DNA of 64,000 nt from Aricia agestis (lineage: Eukaryota > Arthropoda > Insecta > Lepidoptera > Lycaenidae): the NCBI RefSeq assembly GCF_905147365.1, contig NC_056410.1, positions 1,029,501 through 1,093,500 of the forward strand, in the 5' to 3' direction. Both the position numbers and the translations under genes were made by a program. The notes beneath the pieces were generated by a model. It saw nothing but the letters and a program-made list of their open reading frames with translations, was not told the DNA's origin and did no database searches. Every line of letters starts with the position of its first letter. Position 1 is the first letter of the stretch. This document shows positions 43,577-56,998 of the stretch, one piece after another.

Positions 43577-43772
43577 GCTCGCAGTTAAGCTTAGGCCAAA
43601 CCTACGCGACCAGGCGACTGCGAAGCGGAGCGTCAAGTTGTCAAATGTGTTTTTTGTATACAAAAGCGACCAGGCGACTGCGAAGCGGAGCGTCAAGTTG
43701 TCAAATGTGTGTTTTTGTATACAAAACTCGCGTAGGTTTGGCCTAAGCTTTATTCTAGTAAACTGCGAGTTT
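43577..43772. repeat. Foldback element with tandem 60-bp core
   Basis: Inverted ends cgcagttaagcttaggccaa... / ...ggcctaagctt...aactgcg enclose two direct copies (43606-43665, 43666-43726) of a 60-bp unit beginning gcgaccaggcgactgcgaag. The copies differ by one inserted G. Confidence 0.85.
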
Positions 43773-44219
43773 TTTTGTGATTATGTTAACAGTTTACCGA
43801 CCGATGACAACCGTACACAACGCTCGGCCTGATGTAGGGACTACTGGCAGTAAAAATAGACAAAAACTTCTGAGAAAACCCCGCACATCCAGGTGCTGAT
43901 GCGCTAGGGAGGGGACAGTGATCGATGGAAATGATTTTTTCGCATGTGCTTTAATTGCAGCTTGGTTTCATTGTAACGAGCTTAAAAATTGTGTAATATG
44001 CAACATTAAAACACATTTTCGTAGTTAAGAGTTCAAAATCTCTCCTTCTGTCACATGCAATGTAAAGGCAGGCAGAAATTACCCGCAGGAAGTATATTAA
44101 AATTTTTAATTATAACTGCTGAAAGAAATGAAATAATAAGAGTTGATGAGACGTCTCACGTCACGGTTGCTAAAACTCAAGTAGAAAAATATACTAGGCA
44201 GCGCAACTCAATTCAATTC

Positions 44220-44372
44220 AGGTCAATTCAGACCCCAACGCGACGCGTAGATGCATTTCTAAATTTGTACTGAATTAACAGATTTCAATTACGTGGGACG
44301 TCTTGTAAATCTGTTAAATCCATACTTTAGAAGTGCACCTATAACGCGTCGCGTTGCGGTCTGAATTGACCC
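44220..44372. repeat. MITE F, copy 1
   Basis: Ends gtcaattcagacc / ggtctgaattgac, with a subterminal aacgcgacgcgtagatgcat palindrome-rich segment. Matches 46085-46245. Confidence 0.78.
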
Positions 44373-46084
44373 TTAATAAAATTGACAGAAAAATGTTAAC
44401 TTCGGATTCCAATCATGAAATCCTTTCAATCCTCAGAATTTCTACATATTAAGTATAGCATTTTTTTTGATAGCATTTAGCCGAGTGCAAAATTTTCGTC
44501 TACACTTTTCAGGCGTCTCGCTCTCGCACGGAGCCGGCTGGAGTGTCGATAATCTTGTCCCTCCCTAGAACGCTGATATTTCCCGAATCCAGATTTACTT
44601 TCGCGCGATCATACAATAATTCTGATTTCTGTTGTGTACAGACGTGTGCGAACTGCGCGCGGGACGCCCGCCGCGCCGGTTCGGCTAAAAATACTGTGTG
44701 TGTGTGTGTTTGTTGACAATGATATTAAATTGGTAAGTCTTGGTGTCGTGTGAACTAGGCTTAAGTTTTTCTTAAAATCATAAGAGTGTGTCCCAGGCCT
44801 AAGAAGTTGTAAAAGTGTTGAATTACCAAAAAAAAAAACTGTCGAACGTGCCGAGTGCAAAGTGCAACTTTTAAACTAAACGACTTTCGGTAGCCTGTAC
44901 TTTTTTCTTATTTTTCATGTTTGGTGGATTGTTTTGTAGATTTTTTTTCTTATTTTCCTTTTTATCGTGATTAACTATTTTCGACCATCGTAATTTGCAT
45001 CTCAAAGCTATTAGTATTAAGTTTTATAATAAAATCTTACACAGATCATAACTCAAAATCAAACATAAAGAAAAATAAAAAGTCTGTTGTAAGGGAAGCT
45101 TAAAGCTCATGTGCCGGGTCCAGCCTGGATGTAGACGGGTCCAGAGCGCGCTTTGGCACCTTCCGTCAGTGAGTTATAGCTACATTTAAATCAAAGAGAG
45201 TATATCAAAGCGACTCCCATAATTTAGAGGTATTTAAACTTTCGGCCATAAATTAAAAGCTAAGAAAAGCTTTCTCTAATGACTACGCAAATAAAAGCGC
45301 GTCATAATTTGTGTCATTTAAATTAAGAGTGTGCGGGTGCGGCTGGGAAATGTGTAAAGTCATTTCTTGTTAACTGTAAATATATTATAATATATCATCA
45401 TCTGAAACAAATTTTTGTGCAGATAATAAGATAATCTCCATTACCTCTTCACGCTTAAAAGCCGCTGAACCGATTTTGATGTAATTTGGAAAGGGCATAG
45501 AATAGTTTTTGCCTAACTTTACTGTTTACATATTTTAACAAACGAATTTCAGAAAAAGGCAGTTAAGAGTAACTTTGAGTTACTCTACCCAATTTGAGGA
45601 TTAGTAAGTTGCGAGTTTGTAAATGCGGGGTTTTTCTACTGGCAACACTGTGTGTCCGTTTCTGTCCTTGATATTGTTAGTGTCATTGAGAGACGAAAAT
45701 TATTACAAGTTGTCGTCCATTTAACGCTTTTTATATGACTACGCCAGAAGGAGGGTAGGTATACTATGTTTTTAATGATTTCGTCCATACATGTTTGTAT
45801 TGACAAGAAGATTAGTTTTCCACAAAACTCAATACCTATTCTGAAAGTATTTGGTGGCCAATTAAAAAAAAGTTTGATTAGCTGTTTGAAATTGTAACCG
45901 ACCGTAGCCGCCCGCCCTCCGTTCTGCGTAGCCACCTGCCCCCTCGCCTTGTGTAGCACTGCGCTTTATTGCACTTAAAGCTATTTCGGTCGTGTTTGTT
46001 TACATTCTCAGAAAGGACATGCGAATGTAACACGTTGGAAGGACTTCTTTGCTTGTTTTGGCTGTGTGTTTGCCCTGTATAGTT
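44373..46084 (+). other. No confirmed gene; possible first exon near 44640-44731
   Basis: A GC-rich stretch (44500-44690) leads to a (TG)n run and an ATG whose frame reaches the strong donor TTG then gtaagtct at 44732. This may be a first exon on the + strand, but no partner exon was found. The rest is unassigned. Confidence 0.25.
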
Positions 46085-46245
46085 AGGGTTGATTCAGATC
46101 GCAACGCGACGAGGCTAGGCGAGGCGAGGCATAAATTTGTATGGATTTGAAAGATTTCAATTGCGTGAGACGTCTTGCGAATCTGTCAAATCCATATAAA
46201 TTTAGAAATGCATCTACGCGTCGCGTTACGGTCTGAATGAACCCT
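46085..46245. repeat. MITE F, copy 2
   Basis: Ends agggttgattcagatc / gtctgaatgaaccct. Same inner order as copy 1, with an extra cgaggctaggcgagg run. Confidence 0.78.
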
Positions 46246-46488
46246 TATTCGGCGCTCTCGGCATTGTTCTCAAGAGTTGTTACAATTACTGCAAACGATC
46301 GCGACCGACAAAAATAAAAAAATAAAATGTAATTTTATGAACTACTAACTATAGGCTATATTAGGTTTTATTTTCCTCTACGCCACTACAAAGCAGCGGT
46401 GCCCGGTGGCATACGGGCAACATACGGGTCGCTAGACCAACGTCGGTGGAAAATTAAATAGTCTAGTTAGTCATAAAGTATCATTTTT

Positions 46489-46934
46489 AGGGTTCCGTAG
46501 CCATAGGGTAAAAACGGGACCCTATTAGGTACTGAGACTTCGATGTCTGTCCGTCTGTCTGTTTGTCTGTCTATCTGTCTCCAGGCTGTAACTCAATAAC
46601 CGCTACAGCTAGACTTCTGAAATTTTCACAGATTGTGTATTTATGTTGCCGCTATAACAATAAATACTAAAAACAAATTAAAAATTAAAGGGGGCCTCCC
46701 ATACAACAAACGTATTCTTTTTGTACCTTTTTGGCTCGTAATCAATAATGGCAACAGCTAGGCACTTGAAATTTTCACAATATCCTTAATTTTATCTGTA
46801 CTCTAATAATTAATTAATAATAAAATTAAAATAAAATAAATATTTAATCCCTCCCATACAAATTTTTCGCCCATTTTTCCTCTATAACGGTACGGAACCC
46901 TTCGTGCGCGAGTCCGACTCGCACTTGGCCGATT
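46489..46934 (+). repeat. Dispersed repeat C, copy 3 (longest)
   Basis: About 446 bp from gggttccgtag to gcacttggccgatta. Confidence 0.75.
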
Positions 46935-48123
46935 ATTAATATTTGAATTTTTGTCGGTGGCGTCCGCTTGCCGCGAGGATCTGAGAGTCATAAGGTGACT
47001 ATAAATAGCTAGGCCATACAAATTAGGCCTGTCATTTGCCTATGAATTAATTTCTTTCGAATATTTCTGAATCACCTGACAAGTTGATTGTACCTAATTG
47101 AACACAAAATATTTTGGGTTCGTTGCTCCTTCGCCTACACCCTGCTCGGAACACCTAAACAGTGCGAATTAATAAACAAATCGGTATATTAATGACGTCA
47201 AATGTCGATTATATGACCTGCACATCTGTTGGTTGGAGGAGACTCGAGAGATTTGTTAGTTGGGAATGTAAGATTAAACTATACAAATAATATAAACTGT
47301 AACTTGATTTAATAAACTATTTCATTTCATTTCATATTAGACCCGCAATTTTGTTACTTTTTTTATCGTACAGGAATATAGCTTTTTTCGGTTAAAATAT
47401 ATCCATAATAAGCATATCATTTGAATCGGCAAGCGGATTGAGCCTCAACCTCTCCAACAAACAGACCGAGACTTTCTCAATTATTAGTATGAATGGACGG
47501 GACAAATCTCAATTTAGCGATTATACGTATAGTAGACACGTGTTTTCCAACATTGTGTTTTCATTTTGAGCGTTAAGTGGCTTAAGAACTGATTTTGGCA
47601 CCATTACAAAGCAGTGCACTGTGACGTCATCAAATGCCGGAAAACGCGAAAAACACGGTCCCCCAGTTGACGCAGACGGCGAAGCAGCATGCTGAAGCCA
47701 TACCAGTACAGCTGCGTAGGTTAGTTAGCCCGATGACTGCCGTTATTGTTTTCGAGTGTTTCTAGAACGCAGCCAGGAAATTGCTAAACTACAGAATTAT
47801 AATCCCGCGATAAATAAACTACAAAGTGAATGCACACATTTCATGTCGTTAGAGAGTTTTCATTGCCAAGATGAAAATAATTTGGAAAAATTCTACGCGG
47901 CTGAATAGTAGCGTCGTAAAGTCGGTAGACGCGTTTTACGATTATTGACTGTCGCTTACCAAACAAACTGTGTTATGACTTATGAGTTATGGGAACATGT
48001 AGTGCGTCAGTTTCATAGGTACATATTATATTATGCAGCACTGCACGTGCAAGTCGTTAAATAACTTTTTCACTGCTTGGTTACTGTTTAAGCGTAAGCA
48101 ATTTAGTTGGCGCTAAAATTTGT
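46935..48123. other. Unassigned sequence
   Basis: No gene recognised on either strand. Confidence 0.4.
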
Positions 48124-48389
48124 ATACAGTGTGTAACAAAAATAAGTGATAATACTTTAGGGTGTGTACGTGTTCCTTGTAGAGAGTTCACTGTGAAAGT
48201 AGCAGCTCTGAAAGACGAAAATTTTTTTTCACTTTTGTATGGGCAAGGGCCCGAGCGTCACGAGTTTCCCCATACAAAAGTGAAAAAAATTTTTGGTCTT
48301 TCAGCGCTGCAACTTTCACAGTGAACTCTCTACAAGGAACACGTACACACCCTAAAGTATTATCACTTATTTTGGTTACACACTGTATA
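48124..48389. repeat. Foldback MITE, ~115-bp arms, TA target
   Basis: Ends tacagtgtgtaac / gttacacactgta. Arms pair over more than 110 bp around a loop near 48245-48268. TA at both flanks suggests a Tc1/mariner-type mover. Confidence 0.85.
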
Positions 48390-49330
48390 TCGCGTTGAAT
48401 CTGACAATTTTTTTAATGACAAAGGTATTCTAGGGTCTCCTTACAACACACTATCTTGAACCTGCATAGAAGTCGAAACATCCAACACGTTAACACTTTC
48501 ACAATAATAATTTTATAGGATTTTGATTTTCGTAGTTGACAGCCTAAGCAGAGAAAAACTGTCTAGGCTTATTATTCGTAGTGTCTAGGAAAACAAAATA
48601 TTACAGCAGACGGAAATGTATAGTTAGAAACTAGTACTTTTAGCAAGTACAAAGTCATGTACAATTAATTTTGGAAGTTGGTTAGTTATTGGCAGTGTAT
48701 GGTAGCTGTCAGTTGTCAGCCTCGATCATAGTCCGTGATGTACGGGCCGGGTCGATGGCCGAACAGATATAGATCGGTTATTGGGACAACATGGCATTGT
48801 TTTGTTTTACACATGGTACTGTCCAACTTCTTGGCGAGGTTTTTAGTCTGATTACGTTTATGTGGAACTAACAGTTTTGAAATGGGTAATAACTACGTTT
48901 TTATGTACCATGCGGTGCTGTTTATTGTAACGAATTATAAAATAAGCTTGCAAGCTTTAAATATTATTTAACAAAGTAAACAGATTTATTGTGCTAATAT
49001 TATCCAAATATGAACTATCAATTAATTTCTGCACGTGTTTAGAATCAAGGTATAATGCTAGAGGCACACTAACGGCAGAAAACAATAAATAATAATTACT
49101 GTTATGAATTGAGAAATTTAAAAAAATCTCAGAATTTTTTCTAGCAGTAAGTAGACTGATGATTATAGCTAAGAGCACTTTTGATCATGTCAACTTTCAA
49201 ACAAAAAAAACTAGATCTCGTAATTATTCCGCACAACCATTTCGATGGTACGATGACACAGATAGTCGACTTATATACCAACGTACAGACAGACACGTCA
49301 AACCAAAAACACCCCTATGTTTTTGTCGGG
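48390..49330. other. Unassigned sequence
   Basis: AT-rich, nothing recognised. Confidence 0.4.
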
Positions 49331-49622
49331 GTTTTTTTCTATGAAATAACAACTTTCGTCGCCCATGGACACTCGCAGCATCAAAAGAGCTGCAGGTACG
49401 TTGCCGGCCTTTTAAGAGGGAATAGGGTAATAGGAGATGGAAGGGATGGGAAGGGAATAGGGGAGGGTAGGGAAGGTAATAGGGTAGGGGATTGGACCTC
49501 CGGTAAACTCACTCACTCGGCGAAACACAGCGCAAGCGCTGTTTCACGCCGGTTTTCTGTGAGAACGTGGTATTTCTCCGGTCGAGCCGGCCCATTCGTG
49601 CCGAAGCATGGCTCTCCCACGT
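49331..49622 (-). mobile_element. SINE A, copy 2 (tail shortened)
   Basis: Same family, lacking about 30 bp at the LINE-like tail next to tttttttctatgaaataa. Confidence 0.75.
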
Positions 49623-50232
49623 ATAAACTATTTTTATACTTTATACTTACTATTATACTATTTTGATAAGTCGCGTAGCTTGCTACGGTGCTACACCGTA
49701 GCAGCGCCGTAGCCTCCTAAGCTTAGGAGCTACGGCGTAGGCACCGCAGCAGCCGTGGAGCCCGTAGTCACAGTAAGGTACCAAACACAAAATATACTCC
49801 AAACCAACATCGTGCAAGCATTTTCAACTCAGCAGAATCGTGTAAGTTTTTTCGAATTGGCAAATGCTGAGTGTAATTTATAATAATAAATAAGAACAAC
49901 TGCGGAGACAGTTTGGCAAAAACACGTGAGGAGTCCCCCCCTCGACCGACCGACCGTTTTAGAGTTGTGAAGGTCGCCGGCTGAAACTCAGTTTTCTCTG
50001 CGTTGTATTAAATGATTATCATAATAATTATATTGCCATTAATCGCGTTAACGCCACACTTGGCTGTTGGCAACACATGGCAAGTATCACGCAGATGAGA
50101 TTCCTTGTCGTAAATGTTGTGTTTATGCCACTTGGACTATCCATATTTAGGATTTACGATATGTGATTTAAACTAATTTATAGTCACTACTAAAGCTGCA
50201 AGTTGGGCGCGACTTTGCATCATCATCATCAT

Positions 50233-50690
50233 AATATTAATACGCGAACGAAAAACTTTGTATCCCTTTTTACGAAAAATGGGGAAACGTAGGTGCATGA
50301 AATTTTGCACAGTTATAGTTTATATGGTGAAGGAGTGCATCGAGCTAATATTATTTTGAAATTATGCTTTTATCATACATTTTTTTAACAAATAAAACAT
50401 TACACACACTACAACACACACACATGAGAAATGACAGATTTTTGAGTGACAAGCCTATACATACGAGTTACACTCTTTTATTTATGGTTGAAGTCTTTTG
50501 ACAACAAGTTGACAATTTGAAAATGGATTATAGTTTTTTTATTGAGATAATATATTGCCACGGCCAGTCTGAGATCAGCTAAGTCCCAGAGACAATAGTC
50601 AATATTATTTTTTACAAAACATAGGTAGTAGTTCTAATGTCGTTGAAACTAAGGTCGAATTTCGACCATTGGGCGATCTCTAGTATATTT
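50233..50690 (-). repeat. Dispersed repeat D, copy 2
   Basis: Inverse of 1770-2290 along its length but without the hairpin, so it shows the ancestral single-arm state. Confidence 0.72.
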
Positions 50691-51406
50691 AAAAAGTCTT
50701 GTGGTGATTGTATATTTTGGTAAAATAAAAAGTAACTACGCATGTACCTTATCTTTTATCTGTGCTAAATTTCATTAAAGTCGTCCCAGTAGTTTCATGG
50801 CCTATTTGATTCAAACTAGTCAACAAATCTATCCTGTTGATTGTATTTACTTAAAATTTAGATGTTACATATGGACAAATGCAGACTCTATCGAAGAGAA
50901 TCAGCAAAGCTTTTTAAATGACTTACCTTAAACATTAAAGAAAGCTGCCACGTTTTTACAATGAGAAAGTTTCCTGTTTTGAGTCCTAATTCACCATTAC
51001 TTTAAAATAATTCTTTACATAAATAAGAGTTCGAAGAATCAGTTAGTCATGTGCAGAAAAATAGGTGATTGACCCCAGGTTTCCTCGATTATTGCGGAAG
51101 AGACGGAAATAAACCCAATAATGTGTTTCACAATCAGCTCCGTCCGATACAAGTGTCTCCCATGATACACGTTCGGGTTAGGACTAGGTAGTATCAGCAT
51201 CAGTGACCATACTTGGTACTTATGTTTGGTTACTTATTTCCGTGGCTTGGTACCCTTGGTGGAAGTAGATGGAGCGTAGACTCTATAATAATAATAATTT
51301 ATTTATCATCAAAATTAATTACACATTGCACATGTTGCACATAAAACAAAACACTCTATAGTCTATACCTATAGGCCATAGCACCTTATTCTACAATTTC
51401 AATCCA

Positions 51407-51730
51407 ATTTTTTTAAATGAAATTAGGGGGGCAAACGAGCAAACGGGTCACCTGATGGAAAGTAACTTCCGTCGCCCATGGACACTCGCAGCATCAGAAG
51501 AGCTGCAGGTGCGTTGCCGGCCTTTTAAGAGGGAATAGGGTAATAGGGGAGGGTAGGGATGGGAAGGGAAGGGAATAGGGGAGGGTAGGGAAGAGGATTG
51601 GGCATCCGGTAAACTCACTCACTCGGCGAAACACAGCGCAAGCGCTGTTTCACGCCGGTTTTCTGTGAGAACGTGGTATTTCTCCGGTCGAGCCGGCCCA
51701 TTCGTGCCGAAGCATGGCTCTCCCAAGTTT
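51407..51730 (-). mobile_element. SINE A, copy 3
   Basis: Full-length, with tail, aggg-rich middle and head ending gaagcatggctctccca on the + strand. Confidence 0.8.
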
Positions 51731-51914
51731 AAATTTATTTAATTTAAATGCAGCTTCACTCCGTGCTTGATCTGGTTCGTCTATCCACAAATTGTATTCT
51801 AATGAAATGCTATTTGCACCAGATTATTTTAGTAGCGGGAACTCATGTCTAGATAAAACATGAAACTCCCTAAAGTCTACGGAAAGTTAATCTTACTGCA
51901 AATTGCAAACAATA

Positions 51915-52110
51915 TTACAAATGCGAAAGTGTGTCCGTCTGTCAGTCTGTTACTTATTCACGCCCAAACCGCAAACCGATTTTGTTGTAATTTGTTACGG
52001 AGATACTTTGAGTCCCGAGAAAGAACATAGAATACTTTTAATCTCACAAAAATGTACGGTTCCCGTGCAATAAAAGAGCAACGGGGTTGCGGACGTCATC
52101 TAGTTGCTTT
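51915..52110 (-). repeat. LINE-type tail repeat, inverted copy
   Basis: Complement of the same motifs (acaaatgcgaaagtgtgtcc; ggacgtcatctag). Followed by a short (TTTC)n run. Confidence 0.6.
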
Positions 52111-52777
52111 TCTTTCTTTCTTTCTTTCTTCGTTGCATGTCTTACATCCTCCTATTATTATTATAGGTCCAAGTTGCAAACTCATAAAGAGGTCGTAAAA
52201 AAAAACTTGATGACAAGAATAATTTTAACTTGATATTTGTTATGTAGTTACAAAAGTTATTAAAAGAAGATAAGGTGAGTCAGAAGGTCGATGGTTCATT
52301 ATTGTAAGTGTACATTACAATACATAACCGTCTGGCAGACTGTGTCGGTTAATTGCCAATGAAATTTCGATACTAATCGACGACAGATCGGCTGTGGATT
52401 GACGAATGTTCGGCGTCGTTCGAATACCCAATACTTTAACTAATAGTGGAGCTAAGTAAATTACTGATCTACATAGCAGCGTTCTTATAGTTATTTAAGT
52501 TTTGTTATCTATCGACAATAGAGTAGCAATATAATTTATTTAAATTTTATTACCCTAAATCAGAGGTTTCCAAAATCCTTTGTTTCGTAGACCACTTTCA
52601 AAATTTAGGGGGATCCGGTGGACCATCTGGAGCCCATCTACAATACTAATATCAATTAAACTTGCTTTTATTTTAAGATCAATCGCTTTGCCATTCTTTA
52701 TCCATTTTTATCAGGCCTTACATAGTCCCCTGTCGAGTCTCGCGTGGACGCCACCACCGACGGGGGTCCACGCAGCC

Positions 52778-52978
52778 TTAGCATGGCCACAGTAGAAATG
52801 CAAAAGTATAGAAACACTGCGGAGATAAACTGAATGTACCGTTACGATCTCTACCACGGCTAACCGCAACCGACAAAAATTCAAATAAAATGCCACTTTA
52901 TAACATATACAGTATACTATAGTCTATTTATGTCCGCAGTGTTTCCAAACTTTCGCATCTCTACTGTGGCCATGCTAA
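52778..52978. repeat. MITE G, intact copy
   Basis: Inverted ends ttagcatggccacagtag / ctactgtggccatgctaa. About 45-bp imperfect arms. Confidence 0.78.
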
Positions 52979-53321
52979 CGTTACTGGAGTCAATTTCCGG
53001 AATTACTGCTCTAAACAATAATTATTATAGTCATTTGAATAACTTATACTACTTAGCCTGTTTGTAAATTGTATAGTAGTTGAACAAACAGACGGTATGG
53101 CTGCTTGTAGCAGCTTCTTCCAGATAAGAAGAATAGAATATGTCAGAATCCGAGTTATTTATTTTAGAATATTAGTGTCCACCTCAGAACAGGAAAATAA
53201 GGTGTCCACTGTCCCATAAACTCTATAGTCTATAGTCTATACTCTATACTCTATAGGCTACGTTACCTATACTTCGATATTATTTCTTTTCTTCGGACTG
53301 CATTGTTTAACTAGAATATAT

Positions 53322-53640
53322 TATTTTTTTTTATGAAAGAAGGGAGCAAACGAGCAAACGGGTCACCTGATGGAAAGCAACTTCCGTCGCCCATGGACAC
53401 TCGCAGCATCAGAAGAGCTGCAGGTGCGTTGCCGGCCTTTTAAGAGGGAATAGGGTAATAGGGGAGGGTAGGGATGAGAAGGGAAAGGAATAGGGGAGGA
53501 TAGGAAAGGGAATTGGGTCTCCGGTAAACTCACTCTCAGCGAAACACAGCGCAAGCGCGTTTAACGCCGGTTTTCTGTGAGAACGTGGTATTTCTCCGGT
53601 CGAGCCGGCCCATTCGTGCCGAAGCATGGCTCTCCCACGT
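53322..53640 (-). mobile_element. SINE A, copy 4
   Basis: Full-length copy. ORFs predicted through it are shadows of the repeat. Confidence 0.8.
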
Positions 53641-54920
53641 ATAGCTTAATAATGTGTGTTCCTAAGAGTTAAAAAGTTCCTTAGAGTCCAAGTTTCTATA
53701 TAGTAAGTACTATAGCTTTTTTAAATTCCTTGAATTTAGAGTGTTTTACGAACTCCAAAGTTATCACCCTCTTTTCATTATTACTAAGAAGATGTTACAC
53801 CTTGTAATGCCATTGTCAATTTCCAGAAACTCCTGAACAGAGCCATATCTTGCGGTTTTCCTGTTCTCGATGTCGTGTCTTTGACCTGCATAGACAGGTG
53901 TCGCCTTCGAGTATTTTCGTTGTCCATGCACTAATTATTGTTCTGCCCCAAATATAATGTGACTCATTTAAAAATCTTCGTTCGACGTGAAGCGTCAAAC
54001 TTTTTGCTTCGGAGTTCAAAGTCTCAAAGATACATTTCAAAATGTGTAATGCTTAAAAACTTTCGTTGTAGGTATTATAACCAAACGATAGAACAGTCTT
54101 CAGATTTGTCGTGGGCCGTGGCTAGTCGGAAGGTTTGAAGTATTTAGCTTAGTAAGTCGCCCTAAAATTAGATGAATATGAACCCATTTACAAAGCTGAT
54201 ATCACGGGTTTCTGACAAATTTTCTGTCGGATCAAGAAAAATCCGATTTGAAAGATAGACCGGAAAACGTGTATCACGGCTCCAATTTTAGCGTGTTTAT
54301 AATTTGGTTATAATATTTCGTGTGAAGAACTCACATATGTTATTATCAAACCAAATGAACTTTTTTGCGCACAGTAAATGCGTTAAAAGCATCTTGCGGA
54401 GGATGGCGGTCCTATCCGCAAGTATGTGGGTATCTGTTGCGTCCGAAGATGGTGGTAAGGATTGCCTCAATTTGGGACTTCTGGAACTCCGGTCTTTTTG
54501 TTTCTTCTTACTGATAAAATTCAATCGTTTTTCCTCCTTCCGAAGTTAATCTCGATTATTGATTAGTGGTCTCTGGAAATAGCGTGCGTATAGTCAATGT
54601 ATACAAAACTATTACGTAAAAGTTTACGTTCGTTAGTAACGGTGTACTTATAGAACTGTAGTCAGGGAACACGTTCCAATGTTTACAATATCGACTCCTG
54701 GGTACTGATATACGACTTCTTCTACCGCGGAATGTTTACTACGTGACATGGCATCGTGTGGGCTGAAATATTTCCTCGTTAACACAATAACTATTTCGAC
54801 AGTTAAAGTCATTTTTTTAAATATTATTCCGTAGATTATCCCATTTAACTGTCTCACATAGAGTTATTAATTACTGAATTGTAATCAGACGAAGAGTTTG
54901 ATAGATAAAAATTATTCGTC
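53641..54920. other. Unassigned sequence
   Basis: Two short minus-strand ORFs (54040-53816, 54524-54297) have no recognisable content and may be old TE remnants. Confidence 0.35.
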
Positions 54921-54977
54921 AGTGAGTGCCTCCGTAAGACAAATACCTGTGGTATTTGTCTTACGGAGGCACTCACT
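54921..54977. repeat. Perfect 27-bp hairpin, 3-nt loop
   Basis: agtgagtgcctccgtaagac... and its inverse around tgt. No flanking element. Confidence 0.93.
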
Positions 54978-55274
54978 CACAATGCTCTTCCAATATAATA
55001 TCTTCCAGATTATCTTCGTATCGTAGATACTTGACTTCATTGTCTACGGTTTACCGATTGCTAGTAACTATATAAAGGTCATATCTTATCATTAACAGAA
55101 GAATTTTATTTTTATTTTTAAAACATCATTAATTATGCTACCCTAATGTTCAAACTTGAAGGGTGGCGGTCCGCAGTCAGCATATTATGAATGAGGGCTA
55201 CTCACCATTTTGGCGGTTGGAGCTCGTAGTGGAAGGCCTACGTTTAGGTGTATCAGTCTATGCTATCAGCATAT

Positions 55275-55330
55275 CTACATTGGTAGAGCTCATCATCATC
55301 ATCCGATGATGATGAGCTCTACCAGTGTAG
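55275..55330. repeat. 25-bp hairpin, 6-nt loop
   Basis: ctacattggtagagctcat... and its inverse, one mismatch. Confidence 0.9.
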
Positions 55331-55647
55331 ATTTCAATAGATTTAGAGCCCTCCACAATGTAGGATTGTGATTCTAGCTGTAAGTTTACGAGTCCTACTT
55401 TTCCCCGCTCCCAGGTGCAGACTGTTGCAACCTGTTGCCGAAAGTCGGTTCAATGACGTGCGATTGTTAACCCTATTCTTTAACGACCAACTAAAACGCT
55501 GTAAAATGCTATTCCTGAGCTATATTGACTGAAGATGTTTTTAATACTTAACCTCCTAAATAGTATGGAATTCAGAGCTCTATGGTCTACACAACAAAGT
55601 CGAAAATCGACCGTTTCCGAGGCAGTCAATTAAAATTTTATCACACA

Positions 55648-56235
55648 CTAGCTGTTGCCCGCGACTTCGTCCGCGTGGACTTTAGTTTATAATAGTTGTT
55701 CCCGTACCAATGTACGGGAACTTTTCTGATTTGCGCGTAAACGATTCAATCAATATTGAATCGTTTACGCGCAAATCAGAAAAGTATATTGTGTGGGAAC
55801 CGCACATTTTTTCGCGACAAAAACATTCCTTGTCCAAGATTCAAATTAGTATCTCCAATCTCCATGCCAAATTTCATCAAAATAGATTAAATAAATAGTT
55901 TAGGGCTTAGGCGATAATAATTAAAGTTTATTGTGCGGGAACCGTACATTTTCCGGGACAACATTCCTTGTCCTTTCCCGAGACTCAATTAAGTATCTCC
56001 ATACCAAATTCCATCAAAATAGATTGAATAGTTTACGCGTAAATCATAAAAGTATATTGTGCAATAACCGATCATCTTTCCGGGACAAAATGTATCCTAT
56101 GTTCTTCTTCGGGACTCAAAGTATCTTTGTACCAAATTTCAACAAAATGGGTCCAGCCGTTTACGCGTGATGTCGTGACTCGTGACCACGCGAAATATAA
56201 CGTTCCGCGCGGCTTCGCCCATGTAAATTAGATAT
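55648..56235 (+). repeat. LINE-tail repeat array
   Basis: Starts agctgttgcccgcgacttcg and repeats the 'cgtaaacgattcaat...tattgtgcgggaaccg' theme three times. No RT segment attached. Confidence 0.6.
55721..55784. repeat. Perfect 30-bp hairpin, 4-nt loop
   Basis: cttttctgatttgcgcgtaa... and its inverse around caat. It lies inside a LINE-tail repeat where only one arm belongs to the repeat consensus. Confidence 0.92.
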
Positions 56236-56324
56236 TTCACAGACAAATTAGTCCACAAAAAATAGACTATGATCCTTCACGTGGTCTACTTCTTATCTGT
56301 GCCAAATAACAGAAACATTGCTCC

Positions 56325-56700
56325 TAGTAGTACGTGAGATAAGCCCTTTCAAATAACTTCCCCCGTTTTTTCCACACTTTCCTCTATTCCTTCGCTTTTA
56401 TTAGTCTTAGCGTGATAAAATATAGCCTATAGCCTTTCTCGATAAATGGGCTATCTAACACTAAAAGAATTTTTCAAATCGAACCAGTAGTTCCTGAGAT
56501 TAGCGCGTTCAAATAAGCCTTTTCAAATAATTTTCCTCGTTTTTTACACACTTTCCTCTATTTCTTCGCTTCTATTAGTCTTAGCGAGATAAAATATAGC
56601 CTATAGCCTTCCTCGATAAATGGGCTATCTAACACTGAAAGATTTTTTTCAAAATGGACCAGTAGTTCCTGAGATTAGCGCGTTCAAACAAACAAACAAA
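56325..56700 (+). repeat. Tandem 160-175 bp units, array 1
   Basis: Units begin near 56325, 56485 and 56660 (partial). Each has cagtagttcctgagattagc, then cctctattcttcgctt and atagcctatagcctt. Confidence 0.75.
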
Positions 56701-56998
56701 CAAATAAACAGACTAACAAACTCTTCCGCTTTATAATATTATAGTACTAGCTGTTGCCCGCGACTTCGTCCGCGTTAGCATAGTAGATCGCATCCCAAGT
56801 ATTATTTATTGTACAAAAATATTCAATGTACAGAATTGACTTTCCTACGATTTTATTATATAAGTATAGATGTTCCGCGCGGCTTTGCTTGCGTAATTAA
56901 GGAATTTCACGCAACCGTACATTTTTCCGCAAACAATAGCCTTTGTTCCTTCACGTAGTCTATTCTTCATGTTTGCCAAATAACATAAAAATTGCTCC

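Noticed and set aside
43606..43726. CRISPR-like repeats
   Set aside because: Only two adjacent direct copies without spacers, inside a eukaryotic foldback element.
49181..49666. 161-aa ORF
   Set aside because: Mostly the translation of SINE A, with no codon-level or domain support.
54921..54977. microRNA precursor
   Set aside because: Perfect pairing with a 3-nt loop is not a typical animal pre-miRNA shape, and similar hairpins nearby are of unrelated sequence.
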